Of a stretch of DNA of 64,000 nt, positions 26,564 to 36,688 are shown one piece after another. The DNA lies in contig NZ_DF968181.1 in NCBI RefSeq assembly GCF_001192795.1, positions 1,231,101-1,295,100 on the forward strand. The letters run 5' to 3'. A model generated the notes under the pieces. The model worked only from the letters and a program-made list of their open reading frames with translations, made no database searches and was not told the origin of the DNA. The DNA is from Flexilinea flocculi. GTDB lineage: Bacteria; Chloroflexota; Anaerolineae; Anaerolineales; Anaerolineaceae. Position 1 is the stretch's first letter, and each line of letters opens with the position of its first letter. The translations under genes and the position numbers were made by a program.

Positions 26564-26583
26564 ATCTTTATAAAATCTTTATA
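26564..26583 (+). promoter_or_regulatory. Candidate KdpE binding site (direct repeats)
   Basis: ATCTTTATA occurs at 26564-26572 and again at 26575-26583, an 11-base period, with a further ATTTATG behind it. One-turn direct repeats of AT-rich sequence are usual for OmpR-family regulators. A possible promoter (TTGTCA at 26600, TACAAT at 26625, 19-base spacer) lies just downstream. Confidence 0.45.
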
Positions 26584-26628
26584 TTTATGACAAATTTTTT
26601 TGTCAGGGATTTATAACCGACCGATACA

Positions 26629-26661
26629 ATCTCCTTCAGATATATAGAAGGAGATTTTTTT
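26629..26661 (+). terminator. Terminator-like hairpin containing the next gene's ribosome site
   Basis: ATCTCCTTC (26629-26637) pairs perfectly with GAAGGAGAT (26647-26655), and a T run follows to 26661, directly before the ATG at 26662. The right arm is the Shine-Dalgarno sequence of that gene. A transcript reading through from kdpDE would fold the site away. One starting at a local promoter near 26637 would lack the left arm and be free for translation. Confidence 0.75.
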
Positions 26662-27357
26662 ATGATTTCAACAGAAAAAATTTCAATTACCACAGCAGAC
26701 TCACCTTCTTGCTTTTTCCTTCCCGATCAAGTTGAAAAGGAACCAATATCGACTTCTCCCTCAATGTTGCAAAAAAAAGAAAATATCATTTTTCTGGTTT
26801 CACCTCAAATTCTTGATGAATCTTCATTTTGCAATTATGTCAAAAAAACGGCTGAAAAAAACGCTCTTTCTGTTTTTTTACTAATGCTTGCCTCGAATTA
26901 TCAAGAAGAAGCAAACGGACATCTGAAACTGATTTCGATCACGTCTGCTTTGGTCGGGCATTCATTTCATGTCGATTCACAACTTGTTTTCGGAAATTCA
27001 TGGATTGAGGCAATTCAAAAGTATTCTCATCCTGATGATGTAGTTTATTGCCCGAAAGAAATACAAGCTGTATCGCATATTTTTTTTCGACAACCTTTAG
27101 CTGATCAATTAGTACGGAAAATACCAAATTCCGTTCAAATATACTCTGCATTGGTACGTCCTCATTCTTTTTCGATCGGGAAAATTGGAAAGCGGCTGCT
27201 ATTTTGGATTGGATTGCTTTTACTGTTGGCAGGATTTCTTAAAGCCGAAGGCGTAGTCAGCGATAATCTTTCAGGTGCCATGGGTTCTGCAATCATGTTC
27301 CTGATTGTTGCTGGTGAAATTATTCTAATCTATTTCTGGTCTTTATTCCTCGGATAA
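26662..27357 (+). CDS. Usp-like domain protein with two C-terminal membrane helices
   Basis: 231 residues; the ATG follows GAAGGAGAT. Residues about 43-165 alternate strands and helices like a universal-stress-protein or nucleotide-binding fold (IIFLVSPQIL, ALSVFLLMLA, VYCPKEIQ), without a clear ATP-binding signature. Two hydrophobic helices near 178-198 and 205-228 anchor the C-terminus. I do not recognise a named family. Because the KdpD of this organism lacks its Usp domain, this protein may supply it as a separate membrane-bound subunit, or regulate the permease two genes downstream (inference). Confidence 0.6.
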   Translation: MISTEKISITTADSPSCFFLPDQVEKEPISTSPSMLQKKENIIFLVSPQILDESSFCNYVKKTAEKNALSVFLLMLASNYQEEANGHLKLISITSALVGHSFHVDSQLVFGNSWIEAIQKYSHPDDVVYCPKEIQAVSHIFFRQPLADQLVRKIPNSVQIYSALVRPHSFSIGKIGKRLLFWIGLLLLLAGFLKAEGVVSDNLSGAMGSAIMFLIVAGEIILIYFWSLFLG

Positions 27358-27361
27358 AAAA

Positions 27362-28516
27362 ATGACAAAAAAAATTCATAAAAAGGTCGATCTGCAGTAT
27401 CTATTTGAGGCAGATTCAACTTTGCAGGATGAGCTGGTTGTGGAACAAGCGCTGTATGAAAAACAACCTGTATGGATTCAACGATTTCTGGATGCGGAAT
27501 CCCAAAAAATGATTGATGCAATTCGGAAAAATCAGAAACAGGTAGTTTTCAGTTTACCGGACCAGGTCATTACCGATGATGCTCAAGGAAAGTTGATTCC
27601 TTTGCCGGAAGGACAGCGGGAACAGGAAATCGGAAGCATGATGAATCGTTTAATTCGAACAGACTTGCGATTCATTCTCCGACAGCGTCTTTTAGAATTG
27701 ATTGAATCTCCTCAACGATCCGTCAGCGTTGCAGCGCGTCTGTTTCGATATTCATTGACGATGACAATCGTGCATGTCGCTTTGCCATCTGGCAGGAATG
27801 TGAAATATCAGATTCCGGCAGGAGAGGAAATTCCTTCAAATCCAATTATTGAAAAGGGTGAAAAACAATCAGCTATTACACAGGAATCTGATGCCATTGT
27901 TGAAAACGGTTCGATGGAAGAAAACAGGGGAGAGTATCAGCGTCCTTTTGTTCCTGCTGCGCTTCGATTTTATCTTCCCCAGTGGGTTATTCTTGATGAG
28001 AATGGAAAATTGTTAGTTCAATCTGTATCTTCGGCAGAAGATCATATTTCCTATATGCAATCCTTCCTTGCAATGCTGCATACCGCGGTCTCTCTGGCTC
28101 CATACATTATTAGCGATCCCGAATATCAGAGAAAAAGATATGGGATGCTTGGCCAATTAATTAACCAGGGCAGAGCTCTGGCTATGTATGAGACACACGA
28201 AATCATAAAAATCATAAAAGCTCGCGCAGCAGCTTCCGATTTGAATCGTGGTTTACACCTCAGTCTTCCTTATTTCGATGATCAAGTGCTTGAAATGCAT
28301 ACTTATGATTTTGAAATCATACCAGCTGGACGTATTTTATTTGTCCCGGCTTTTGTTGTCCGTGCGACACGCGAGGAGAGTGCAAAAATTGCTCAAGATA
28401 CGCGATTAAGTCTTTCCACTCGAAAATACCTACTGGCTGAATTATCTATTCTTGAAAAAGAGTTTGATACGTCACGAATTAATACAGTAACTCCAAATTC
28501 TAATCGTAAAAGGTAG
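27362..28516 (+). CDS. Uncharacterised cytoplasmic protein of the potassium-permease operon
   Basis: 384 residues, starting 4 bases after the Usp-like gene and ending 6 bases before the permease. There is no signal peptide or membrane segment. The sequence is helix-rich at both ends, with a variable acidic linker (about 165-195). Conserved-looking stretches include RFILRQRLLELIESPQRSVSVAARLFRYSLTM (in part) and RALAMYETHEIIKIIKARAAAS. I do not recognise a family. The operon position suggests a permease-associated factor. Confidence 0.6.
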   Translation: MTKKIHKKVDLQYLFEADSTLQDELVVEQALYEKQPVWIQRFLDAESQKMIDAIRKNQKQVVFSLPDQVITDDAQGKLIPLPEGQREQEIGSMMNRLIRTDLRFILRQRLLELIESPQRSVSVAARLFRYSLTMTIVHVALPSGRNVKYQIPAGEEIPSNPIIEKGEKQSAITQESDAIVENGSMEENRGEYQRPFVPAALRFYLPQWVILDENGKLLVQSVSSAEDHISYMQSFLAMLHTAVSLAPYIISDPEYQRKRYGMLGQLINQGRALAMYETHEIIKIIKARAAASDLNRGLHLSLPYFDDQVLEMHTYDFEIIPAGRILFVPAFVVRATREESAKIAQDTRLSLSTRKYLLAELSILEKEFDTSRINTVTPNSNRKR

Positions 28517-28522
28517 ATCCAA

Positions 28523-30316
28523 ATGATTTTTTCACTTGCTCTGTTAATTGTGTTTTTTGTGATTGCGTTAAAAATATCTCCTCGCGAAAAGAAGAACGAT
28601 GCGCATGTGCATGGAGCGGGTCAGATCGGTTTGCTGGCTGCTGTCGCATTGTTCGGGGTCGATTATTTTACTTCGTTCTATTATGGAACAGGTGAGATGA
28701 TGAGTGCGCTGCATCCTTTAGGTTTGCAGCGTTATGGTTTTATTGCTGCTGCAGTGATTTCCCTTGGAAATATTGTGTTTGGTGCGTTGTATATGTATTC
28801 TCTGGGAATTTTTAATGAGGGCGGTGGATCTTATACCGCCTCAATGCGCTATTTGACACCCGGCTTAAGTCTTATCGTTGCAGTGACATTGATTCAGGAT
28901 TATGTATTGACGATTGTTGTTTCGGCGTTAAATGGAGCCGATCAATTCTTATCGATTTTTGGCTTCATGCAAACAAATTGGGTTTGGCATTTTGCTATCG
29001 GAGCGTCACTGGCAGCGATCACCTGGTTCCTTACTATTCGTGGAAGAGGTGAATCATCCCGTGTTGTATTTATGCTGCTGAGTGTTTTCTTTTTATTGAC
29101 GGTGGTCATGGCAATCGGTTTATTCATTGCCAAGCATTCCGGAGTACCTTCTCAACCCATGGAAACGGTACCTCAGACGGTTTCACTGAAAACCGCATTG
29201 ATGCATTTACTGACCGCATCCATGAAAGGTATGGTTGCATTAACTGGACTGGAGGCGATGTCCAATGGCATTCAATTTGTGATTGACGAGGATTTTCCGC
29301 TTGTGAAATGGGGTAAGAAGAGACTTCCAAAGTTTAAAAAACTCTGGCAATTTTACAGTGGCAAATCCGGAATCGGCCGTATGGTGCAAACATCATTTCT
29401 GTTTTATGGCGGAATTACAACGTTTTTCCTGTCTGCCTTTTCAATTCATTTTAATGTCTTTGATGGAACACTTGGACGTACATTGGTCGGAAATCTCGCA
29501 TTGATCGGTTTTGGAAGTTTCCCCGGAGGAACAATTTTGTATTGGAGCTATCAGTTGTTGGCCGTATTTTTACTTGCTGCAGCTTCCATGACCGCGTTTC
29601 AGGATGCACAGGCGACTGAATGGCGCGATGTCGCAATCGGAGAAATACCGGAAATCATCGTTTATCGGGATGCACGCGGAACGTTTACCCGTTCAGTAAC
29701 GATTACATTCGGTATCGCGATCCTGATTATGCTGCTTGTTAAAGGAGAAACAACGAAAGCTGTCCCGTTCTATGGCGTGGGAGTTTTCATGCCGATCATG
29801 ATCATGGGATTATCCATCAGAAAACATGTAATAACGCATTATTCAGGTGCTGTTCAAAAATGGGGAACTGCCGCCGCTACCTTCGCAGCAGCTTTGGCAG
29901 CTCTTGTTTTCGTTATGCAGATTATCGGAAAATGGTCTGAAGGTGGCTGGATGGTATTAATTTCTTTCAGCCTTTTAGTCTTATGCGCAAACCTGATTCT
30001 TCTTTCGCCAATCGGTTATCGAACACCGAAACAAATTCATCGGATTGTCAGAAAAAAAGCCAGAGTAGAAGGTCATATGGCATCAATTGTGGAGTGGCAG
30101 TCTCTAAAAATGCAGGAATATCGCTATTCGATTTTATCTGGGATTGCAAGATTCTTTGAAATTTTTGGAATCCGAAGGCCGGGACAATTCCCCAAACCTG
30201 CTGAAGCCGGCGCTTATGATGAAGCGATTCATGCGTTGAATGCAGATTCTTTTATTCTTCAATTTATGAGTAAAGCCGAACAATCCGAGATAATCAGATC
30301 TGATGACATTGCCTGA
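28523..30316 (+). CDS. APC-superfamily permease, KimA/KUP-like potassium transporter
   Basis: 597 residues: about twelve membrane helices followed by a cytoplasmic C-terminal part from about residue 500. The helix-1 region GVDYFTSFYYGTGEMMSALHPLG, the EGGGSYTASMRYL motif and the long C-terminus resemble KimA (YdaO) and related APC-family K+ importers. Amino acid permease is the alternative annotation. It follows the KdpDE-like genes and two accessory genes, which favours potassium. K+/H+ symport is the expected reaction (family knowledge). Confidence 0.75.
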   Translation: MIFSLALLIVFFVIALKISPREKKNDAHVHGAGQIGLLAAVALFGVDYFTSFYYGTGEMMSALHPLGLQRYGFIAAAVISLGNIVFGALYMYSLGIFNEGGGSYTASMRYLTPGLSLIVAVTLIQDYVLTIVVSALNGADQFLSIFGFMQTNWVWHFAIGASLAAITWFLTIRGRGESSRVVFMLLSVFFLLTVVMAIGLFIAKHSGVPSQPMETVPQTVSLKTALMHLLTASMKGMVALTGLEAMSNGIQFVIDEDFPLVKWGKKRLPKFKKLWQFYSGKSGIGRMVQTSFLFYGGITTFFLSAFSIHFNVFDGTLGRTLVGNLALIGFGSFPGGTILYWSYQLLAVFLLAAASMTAFQDAQATEWRDVAIGEIPEIIVYRDARGTFTRSVTITFGIAILIMLLVKGETTKAVPFYGVGVFMPIMIMGLSIRKHVITHYSGAVQKWGTAAATFAAALAALVFVMQIIGKWSEGGWMVLISFSLLVLCANLILLSPIGYRTPKQIHRIVRKKARVEGHMASIVEWQSLKMQEYRYSILSGIARFFEIFGIRRPGQFPKPAEAGAYDEAIHALNADSFILQFMSKAEQSEIIRSDDIA

Positions 30317-30573
30317 TCTGAACAGGAAGAAAAAGTGACAATGAATCCAGGCTTATAGTGGATCATCGTTATTGATTATCAGCGATTCAAAATCAAGAAA
30401 AACCTTTGATACAAGAAGGAAAACTTGTTATTGTGAAGTTTATGACTTCAAGCAAGACTACACGATAACAAGGAAACTTTCTTAAATTTCAGGTCATTGG
30501 ATGATTGTCTGTACAGTTTTTTCTCTGAAATTACTGTGCAGAACAATCGAAAACAGGGTATTGTCGAGTCTTT
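30317..30573. other. Intergenic region with a divergent palindromic element
   Basis: Holds an imperfect element at 30380-30499. No promoter was convincingly identified before the ATPase at 30574. Confidence 0.5.
30380..30499. repeat. Divergent palindromic element with nested hairpin
   Basis: The left end CAGCGATTCAAAAT is good and the right end is weak. CTTGTTATTGTG (30424-30435) pairs with CACGATAACAAG (30461-30472, one G.T), enclosing a smaller GAAGT/ACTTC hairpin. Confidence 0.5.
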
Positions 30574-33342
30574 ATGGCTTTTTTACCTCTTCAAATGTTA
30601 ACACCTCAGGAAATCTTTGATTACCTGGCATCATCTGATGATGGACTTTCTGATCGGGAAGTATCCGAAAGAACCCGTCTATATGGACAGAATTGTTTGA
30701 TTGAACCATACCGAACTTTACCAGTGAGGCAATGGATTCAGTATATTTCCAATCCAATGTCGTTGCTCTTATGGGGAGCAGGGTTGATCTCGATGTTGAT
30801 TGGCCATATCGGATTAGGTTTGGTAATTTGGACCATTGTCGTGATCAATTCATTCTTCTCATTTTGGAGTGAAAGTCGGGCAATTCAAGCACTCGACACT
30901 TTGCGAAAAATGCTTCCCGTGAATGCTGTTGTCTTAAGAAATGGGCAAAGAAAACCGATTCCTGCCAGCGAAATTGTTCCTGGTGACATAATCATATTAA
31001 CTGCAGGCGACAGAATCCCAGCCGATGCCAGATTAATTGAATCCTTTGGATTTCGAACTAATCAATCAGCTTTAACAGGCGAAGTGATGCCAGTATTGAA
31101 GATATCTGAACCATTCTTGCGGGATGATTTATCGGAATTGGAATACCCCAATCTCATTTTTTCGGGAACAACTGTGGTTTCCGGAAACGGAAAAGCTGTT
31201 GTATACCGAACCGGAATGACTACACAGTTCGGACGTATTGCGCAACTGACCCAAACTCAAAAAGAAGAACCAAGCCACCTTCAACGTCAGATTCAGCATA
31301 TCACGAAGTATCTTTCTGCAGCAGGAATTTTGCTCGCTGTGGTTATTTTTATAATCGGTGTCTATGATATCGGGATTCAAAAAAAAGATGCATTGGCATT
31401 ATCCATCGGGATATTAGCAGCAACGCTGCCGGAAGGTTTGGCTGCAACGATAACGCTGGCGCTTGCGATGTCAGTCCAACGGCTCGCTCCTCAAGGCATT
31501 TTTGTAAAAAAATTGTCAATCGTCGAAACTTTAGGATCCGTTTCTGTGATCTGCACCGATAAAAGCGGTACATTGACGCAAAATCAAATGACAGTCCGTG
31601 AAATTTGGACAAAAGGAGACCGCTATTCTGTCTCAGGTGTCGGTTATGATCCTTGCGGTGAAGTCATCTCGATGAAGACTGGCACAATACAAGAATTCCG
31701 ATCTTCAGATTTGGACTTGATTGGCAGGACTGCAATTTTATGTAATAACTCACGTCTGCTTCCTTCTGATTCAGAGCAATCTGCCTGGCACAGTCTGGGT
31801 GATCAGACGGAATCAGCATTAAGAGTGATGGCTATAAAATTTGGATTGAAATCCGCTGAGGTTGAAAATGAGTTTCCTCGTATATACGAGATTCCGTTTG
31901 ATGCCCACAGAAAACGTATGTCGACGATCCATACAATCAATCATCAGCTTCTGATTTGTACGAAAGGCGCTCCCAAGGAAATTCTATTTCTTTGTTCTCA
32001 TATTCTGATTGAAGGGCAAGTGGTGGAGTTAAGCGAAGAAATGCGCAAAGAAATTTTGCAAATCACTGATGAGTTCTCCAGTTCTTCCTTGCGCGTGTTG
32101 GCTTTGGCGCAACGTGAAATTCCGTATCAAAAAGGACCATTTTACGCAGAGATGATTGAGTGCGGATTGACATTTTTGGGATTAATTGGAATGATGGATC
32201 CTCCGAGGGTTGAAGTCGCACGAGCAGTACAGACAATTAAACAAGCTGGAATTCGTATGATGATGATAACCGGAGATTATGGTTTGACTGCGGAATCCAT
32301 CGCTCGCAGAATTGGAATGCTTTCAACAAAAAACACGCATCTTATCACTGGATCGGAAATTGACGGTATGGATGATGAAACACTTGCTCAATTGCTTTCT
32401 CAGGAAATCGTCTTTTCGCGTATGGCACCGGAACACAAGCTCCGAATTGTCAATTTACTAAAAGCTCAAGGTGAAATTGTGGCTTTCATCGGTGATGGTG
32501 TCAATGACACTCCGGCAATTCGAGCGGCTGATGTTGGCATAGCGATGGGCTTAACTGGTTCTGATGCCGCTAAAGAATCTGCGGATGTCATTTTGATGCG
32601 TGATGACTTTTCATCGATCGTTACGGCAATTGGAGAAGGAAGATCGATATTTGAGAATATCAGGAAATCAATTACCTATATTTTTGCGTCTAACATTCCG
32701 GAAATACTTCCATTTTTCCTGACTGCTATTTTTCAAATTCCTTTGGCATTAACCGTTGCTCAAGTCATTGCAATCGATTTCGTTACCGATCTCTTTCCGG
32801 CTTTAGGTTTGTGCAGCGAAAAACCTGAATTAAATGTGATGTTATGTCCTCCAAGGAGAAAAGATCAGTTATTGGTAGATCGATCGCTTCTTCTGCAATC
32901 GTTTCTTCGGTTAGGTGGTACAGAATTCTTATTATGTTTTTTACTTTTCGTCAGTGTTTATTGGGATTCTGGAAATCTTCTATTTGATTCATTGAATCGG
33001 AAATTTGTGCTCATGCAATCAAATGGACAAGTTTATTTGACTGCGATTACAGTCTATTATGCCGGAGTTGTATTTGTACAATTTGGTAACGCCTTTGTTT
33101 GTCGGACAGAGAAAAATGATGTGTGGATAATCGGGATATTTAGTAATCCACACTTAATTTTTGCTTTATTTTTATCATCTCTGTTTCTGATGGTGACAAT
33201 TTATTTCACGCCAGTAAAAATTCTCTTCCAGCATGTCTCACTTCCGTTCGTTTATTGGCTTCGTATCAGCTTATTGATACCGATTTTCTATCTTATTGAA
33301 AAAATTCGAAAGCAGGTATTTGAATTATGGAAAAGTCGTTAA
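30574..33342 (+). CDS. P2-type cation-transporting ATPase (first copy)
   Basis: 922 residues. Actuator motif LTGEVMPV near 170, membrane motif LPEGLAATITLAL, phosphorylation site Asp329 in CTDKSGTLTQN (Ser replaces the usual Thr), KGAPKE in the nucleotide domain, and MMITGDYGLTAESIA and GDGVNDTPAI in the hinge. The N-terminal cation-ATPase domain and C-terminal helices are present. The PEGL form of the M4 helix marks the P2 group (Ca2+, Na+/K+ or H+/K+ pumps), not the P1 heavy-metal group. The transported ion cannot be read with certainty. It is about 43% identical by eye to the next ATPase gene in the conserved parts, suggesting an old duplication (an impression, not a computed value). Confidence 0.88.
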   Translation: MAFLPLQMLTPQEIFDYLASSDDGLSDREVSERTRLYGQNCLIEPYRTLPVRQWIQYISNPMSLLLWGAGLISMLIGHIGLGLVIWTIVVINSFFSFWSESRAIQALDTLRKMLPVNAVVLRNGQRKPIPASEIVPGDIIILTAGDRIPADARLIESFGFRTNQSALTGEVMPVLKISEPFLRDDLSELEYPNLIFSGTTVVSGNGKAVVYRTGMTTQFGRIAQLTQTQKEEPSHLQRQIQHITKYLSAAGILLAVVIFIIGVYDIGIQKKDALALSIGILAATLPEGLAATITLALAMSVQRLAPQGIFVKKLSIVETLGSVSVICTDKSGTLTQNQMTVREIWTKGDRYSVSGVGYDPCGEVISMKTGTIQEFRSSDLDLIGRTAILCNNSRLLPSDSEQSAWHSLGDQTESALRVMAIKFGLKSAEVENEFPRIYEIPFDAHRKRMSTIHTINHQLLICTKGAPKEILFLCSHILIEGQVVELSEEMRKEILQITDEFSSSSLRVLALAQREIPYQKGPFYAEMIECGLTFLGLIGMMDPPRVEVARAVQTIKQAGIRMMMITGDYGLTAESIARRIGMLSTKNTHLITGSEIDGMDDETLAQLLSQEIVFSRMAPEHKLRIVNLLKAQGEIVAFIGDGVNDTPAIRAADVGIAMGLTGSDAAKESADVILMRDDFSSIVTAIGEGRSIFENIRKSITYIFASNIPEILPFFLTAIFQIPLALTVAQVIAIDFVTDLFPALGLCSEKPELNVMLCPPRRKDQLLVDRSLLLQSFLRLGGTEFLLCFLLFVSVYWDSGNLLFDSLNRKFVLMQSNGQVYLTAITVYYAGVVFVQFGNAFVCRTEKNDVWIIGIFSNPHLIFALFLSSLFLMVTIYFTPVKILFQHVSLPFVYWLRISLLIPIFYLIEKIRKQVFELWKSR

Positions 33343-33805
33343 AAAGGAGAAGATTTTTTATTATGATGTTTTTATAGTTAATTCAAAAAAAGCAGCGGTA
33401 ATCAAAATCTTACCTTTTTTTTGATCAAATGATCAGAAATAATTGTCAGGATTTATCGTAATATGTTCTTATATACTGAGTTTATATTTTGGATGAGGGG
33501 ACTTTTCAAAATATGCAATTTTACTGAAACAACTATTAAAGCAATCCAAAAATTCTGATTGTTAATTTTTGGGGCTGGTCTGTAGTAATTCGAAAATAAG
33601 AAAAGCCTTAAAAAAAAGAGAAATATTGTTGTTGAATTCTTAATAAAAACAATAACATAACAATTGATCCATCTTATATTTCGAGTCGCTGTTTGGTTTG
33701 ATTAATATGAACTGAAACTTATATTTTTGAGTAAATAGAGACCGAGTGTTTTTCTTCTGATATCGGTCATAAGGAGAAAAGGAATTCCTCAATAGAGGAA
33801 AAACT
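33343..33805. other. Intergenic region between the two ATPases
   Basis: AT-rich; holds one palindromic element (33583-33691). A GAGG ribosome site precedes the ATG at 33806. No clear promoter was seen. Confidence 0.55.
33583..33691. repeat. Dispersed palindromic element with imperfect hairpin
   Basis: The ends TAGTAATTCGAAAAT and ATATTTCGAGTCGCTG fit the family well. The centre (ATTGTTGTT ... AACATAACAAT) pairs only partly, so this may be a decaying copy. Confidence 0.65.
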
Positions 33806-36688
33806 ATGTTAAAGGAAAATTTATATTTGAAACAATTAAAATCGAAGGGAAAAACCGATTCCATTCACCAGTATTCCTCTGATGAGCTGATAACGATTAT
33901 GAGTGAATCAGTTGACTCAGAAGTCATCTCAATACTGGAAACCAGAAAAGGTGGATTGACCAGTGAAGAAGCTCGAAATCGCCTGGAGCGTTATGGACTG
34001 AATACAATCTCTAAAGAGAAGGGCAAATCGATTTGGTTGCGCTTTCTGGCTAATTTCACACATGTGATGGCGATACTTCTATGGATCGCAGGAATCGTTG
34101 GATTTATTGCGAAAATGCCTGAATTGGGCATAGCCATTTGGCTTGTAAATATCATTAATGGTCTATTTTCGTTTTGGCAGGAATTCCGTGCTGAAAAAGC
34201 GACTGAAGCTTTAAAGAATCTGCTTCCTTCTTATGCTCGCGTAATGAGAAATGGGGAAAGCATCCGAATTCTTGCTGACGAACTGGTGCCAGGCGATATT
34301 CTTCTCGTAGAAGAGGGCGATCGTTTATCTGCTGATGCAAGATTGTTTCAAGAAAATGAACTGCGCGTAAATCAATCCACCTTGAGTGGGGAATCCAATC
34401 CAGTGCGGAAAACTTGCGATCCGGTTCAGAGAGCAAGTTTGACGAATACGGAACTCCCGAATATTCTCTATGCCGGAACGATGGTTTCAGCTGGTACAGG
34501 CCGCGCTGTTGTTTATGCCACAGGAATGAATACTGAATTCGGAAAAATTGCTCATTTGACACAAACAGTGGGAGATGAATTAAGCCCGCTGCAAAAAGAG
34601 ATGAAACGAGTGACCAAATCGGTATCCGTATTGGCGATTGGCATTGGAATTGTATTTTTTATTCTCGGGATTTTTCTGGCTGGTGTTGATCTGCTGGAGA
34701 GCTTTATTTTTGCGATGGGTATGATTGTCGCCTTTATACCGGAAGGCTTACTCCCGACAGTAACCTTGTCTTTGGCTATGGGCGTTCAGCGAATGGCAAA
34801 GAAAAATGCGCTCATAAAAAAATTGTCTGCAGTCGAAACACTGGGATGTACGACTGTTATTTGTACCGATAAAACAGGTACATTGACTCAAAATGAAATG
34901 ACAGTCACCGGTATTTGGCTTCCCGATCATCGCTACGCTGTAACCGGTGTCGGCTATATGCCGAAAGGGGAAATAAAGGAATTGACCGGAAATTCACAAA
35001 AACAAATTTCAGAAGAAGAAGACCTGAAAAATGTTTTGCGAATGGCAAGTTTGTGCAATAATGCCCGTTTGATATCTCCGAATGAAGAGATCTCAAATTG
35101 GTCGATTGTAGGTGATCCAACCGAAGCGGCAATTTTAGTCGTGGCACAAAAGGGAGGGATTGACCTGGATCGTGAAAATGAGATTACACCCCGTTTGCGA
35201 GAGTTGCCATTTGATTCTCATCGAAAGCGAATGAGTACGATTCATCAGACGAATGATGGATTTTCCATAGCCGTAAAAGGAGCTCCCAAAGAAGTCCTTG
35301 AACTTTGCACTCATGTTCGGATAAACGGTCAGGAATTTATTCTGGATGATTCAAGGCGATCTCAAATGATGGCAGCAAATGATGATTACGCTCGAAACGG
35401 ATTGCGTGTTTTGGCAGTTGCCTGTCGTAAATTGCCAGCAACAGATTCCGACTGGAAAGATCAAACACCAGAAGAAATCGAAAAAGATCTCACCTTTTTG
35501 GGATTAATCGCAATGATGGATCCACCTCGGCCGGAGGTTGCGGAAGCCATCCAGCAATGCCATACGGCTGGAGTCCGAATTATTATGATCACTGGGGATT
35601 ACGGCTTAACTGCGGAATCTATTGCACGAAGAATCGGGATTGTACGATCCAATGATGCACGCGTCATAACCGGACTGGATTTGGATGAACTGGACGAATC
35701 GGCATTGAAGGAATCCTTGTTGCATGAAGTTATTTTTGCTCGTGTTGCGCCGGAACACAAACTACGTGTGGTTACAGCATTAAAAGAAATGGGCGAAATT
35801 GTGGCAGTTACCGGGGATGGCGTGAATGATGCACCAGCATTGAAGAAAGCCGATATAGGAATTGCGATGGGATTGACTGGGACAGATGTCGCGAAAGAAG
35901 CAGCGGATATGATCTTAACCGATGATAATTTCGCTTCGATTGTACATGCCATCGAGGAGGGACGGGCTGTTTATTCCAATATTCGAAAATTTGCAACGTA
36001 TGTGGTGACCAGCAACATGCCTGAGGCAGTCCCATTTGTTCTGATGCTCTTTTCCCGCGGTGCGATTCCGCTGCCTTTGACCATCATGCAGATTTTATCC
36101 ATCGATCTGGGCACAGACATGGTCCCGGCGATGGGTCTGGGCACTGAAAAACCTGAACCAGGAACCATGATGCGTCCGCCGCGTTCCCAAAATGAACCGA
36201 TGCTTTCCTCTAAATTCTTTGCGAAGGCATTGTTATTCTATGGAATTGTCCAATCGGTAACATCCATGGCAGCTTTTTATTTCATGTACTGGCAGAACGG
36301 CTGGAGACCCGGGTTGCCGATGGCAGGAGAGGGAACGCGCCTATATCAAATGGCTACGACTATGACATTAGCCGGCGTTGTAACCACGCAAATCGGAGCA
36401 GTTTTATGCCGTCGATCTGAATATACATCGATCTTTAAAATTAAATTATCCACCAATCGACTGGTGTTATTGGGGATTGGCGTTGAACTGTTGCTTGTAT
36501 CTTTAATCATGTATGTGCCATTTTTACAGGAAATATTTGGAACAGCACCGATTTCAATTCAGGACTGGCTTTTCTTGTTCATACTTCCTCCAGTATTTAT
36601 CTTATTTGATGAATTAGACAAGATCAGATTACGTAAAAAGGAACAAAACAGAAGGTTAAAAGCCCAGGAAAAGGGAGAGATAGCATGA
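33806..36688 (+). CDS. P2-type cation-transporting ATPase (second copy)
   Basis: 960 residues with all catalytic motifs: LSGESNPV, IPEGLLPTVTLSLAMG, Asp355 in CTDKTGTLTQN, KGAPKEVLELC, MITGDYGLTAESIA and GDGVNDAPALKKADIG. The PEGLLPTVT helix and the following AVETLG resemble the Na+/K+-ATPase-like (P2C) group found in some bacteria, so Na+ export or K+ import is a reasonable guess. The last codons overlap the first TrkA-like gene by 4 bases, an unusual partnership for a P-type ATPase. Confidence 0.9.
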   Translation: MLKENLYLKQLKSKGKTDSIHQYSSDELITIMSESVDSEVISILETRKGGLTSEEARNRLERYGLNTISKEKGKSIWLRFLANFTHVMAILLWIAGIVGFIAKMPELGIAIWLVNIINGLFSFWQEFRAEKATEALKNLLPSYARVMRNGESIRILADELVPGDILLVEEGDRLSADARLFQENELRVNQSTLSGESNPVRKTCDPVQRASLTNTELPNILYAGTMVSAGTGRAVVYATGMNTEFGKIAHLTQTVGDELSPLQKEMKRVTKSVSVLAIGIGIVFFILGIFLAGVDLLESFIFAMGMIVAFIPEGLLPTVTLSLAMGVQRMAKKNALIKKLSAVETLGCTTVICTDKTGTLTQNEMTVTGIWLPDHRYAVTGVGYMPKGEIKELTGNSQKQISEEEDLKNVLRMASLCNNARLISPNEEISNWSIVGDPTEAAILVVAQKGGIDLDRENEITPRLRELPFDSHRKRMSTIHQTNDGFSIAVKGAPKEVLELCTHVRINGQEFILDDSRRSQMMAANDDYARNGLRVLAVACRKLPATDSDWKDQTPEEIEKDLTFLGLIAMMDPPRPEVAEAIQQCHTAGVRIIMITGDYGLTAESIARRIGIVRSNDARVITGLDLDELDESALKESLLHEVIFARVAPEHKLRVVTALKEMGEIVAVTGDGVNDAPALKKADIGIAMGLTGTDVAKEAADMILTDDNFASIVHAIEEGRAVYSNIRKFATYVVTSNMPEAVPFVLMLFSRGAIPLPLTIMQILSIDLGTDMVPAMGLGTEKPEPGTMMRPPRSQNEPMLSSKFFAKALLFYGIVQSVTSMAAFYFMYWQNGWRPGLPMAGEGTRLYQMATTMTLAGVVTTQIGAVLCRRSEYTSIFKIKLSTNRLVLLGIGVELLLVSLIMYVPFLQEIFGTAPISIQDWLFLFILPPVFILFDELDKIRLRKKEQNRRLKAQEKGEIA

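Noticed and set aside
26552-26661. c-di-AMP (ydaO) riboswitch before the KimA-like operon
   Set aside because: The leader is only about 110 bases and AT-rich, without the GC-rich helices or conserved loops of that riboswitch.
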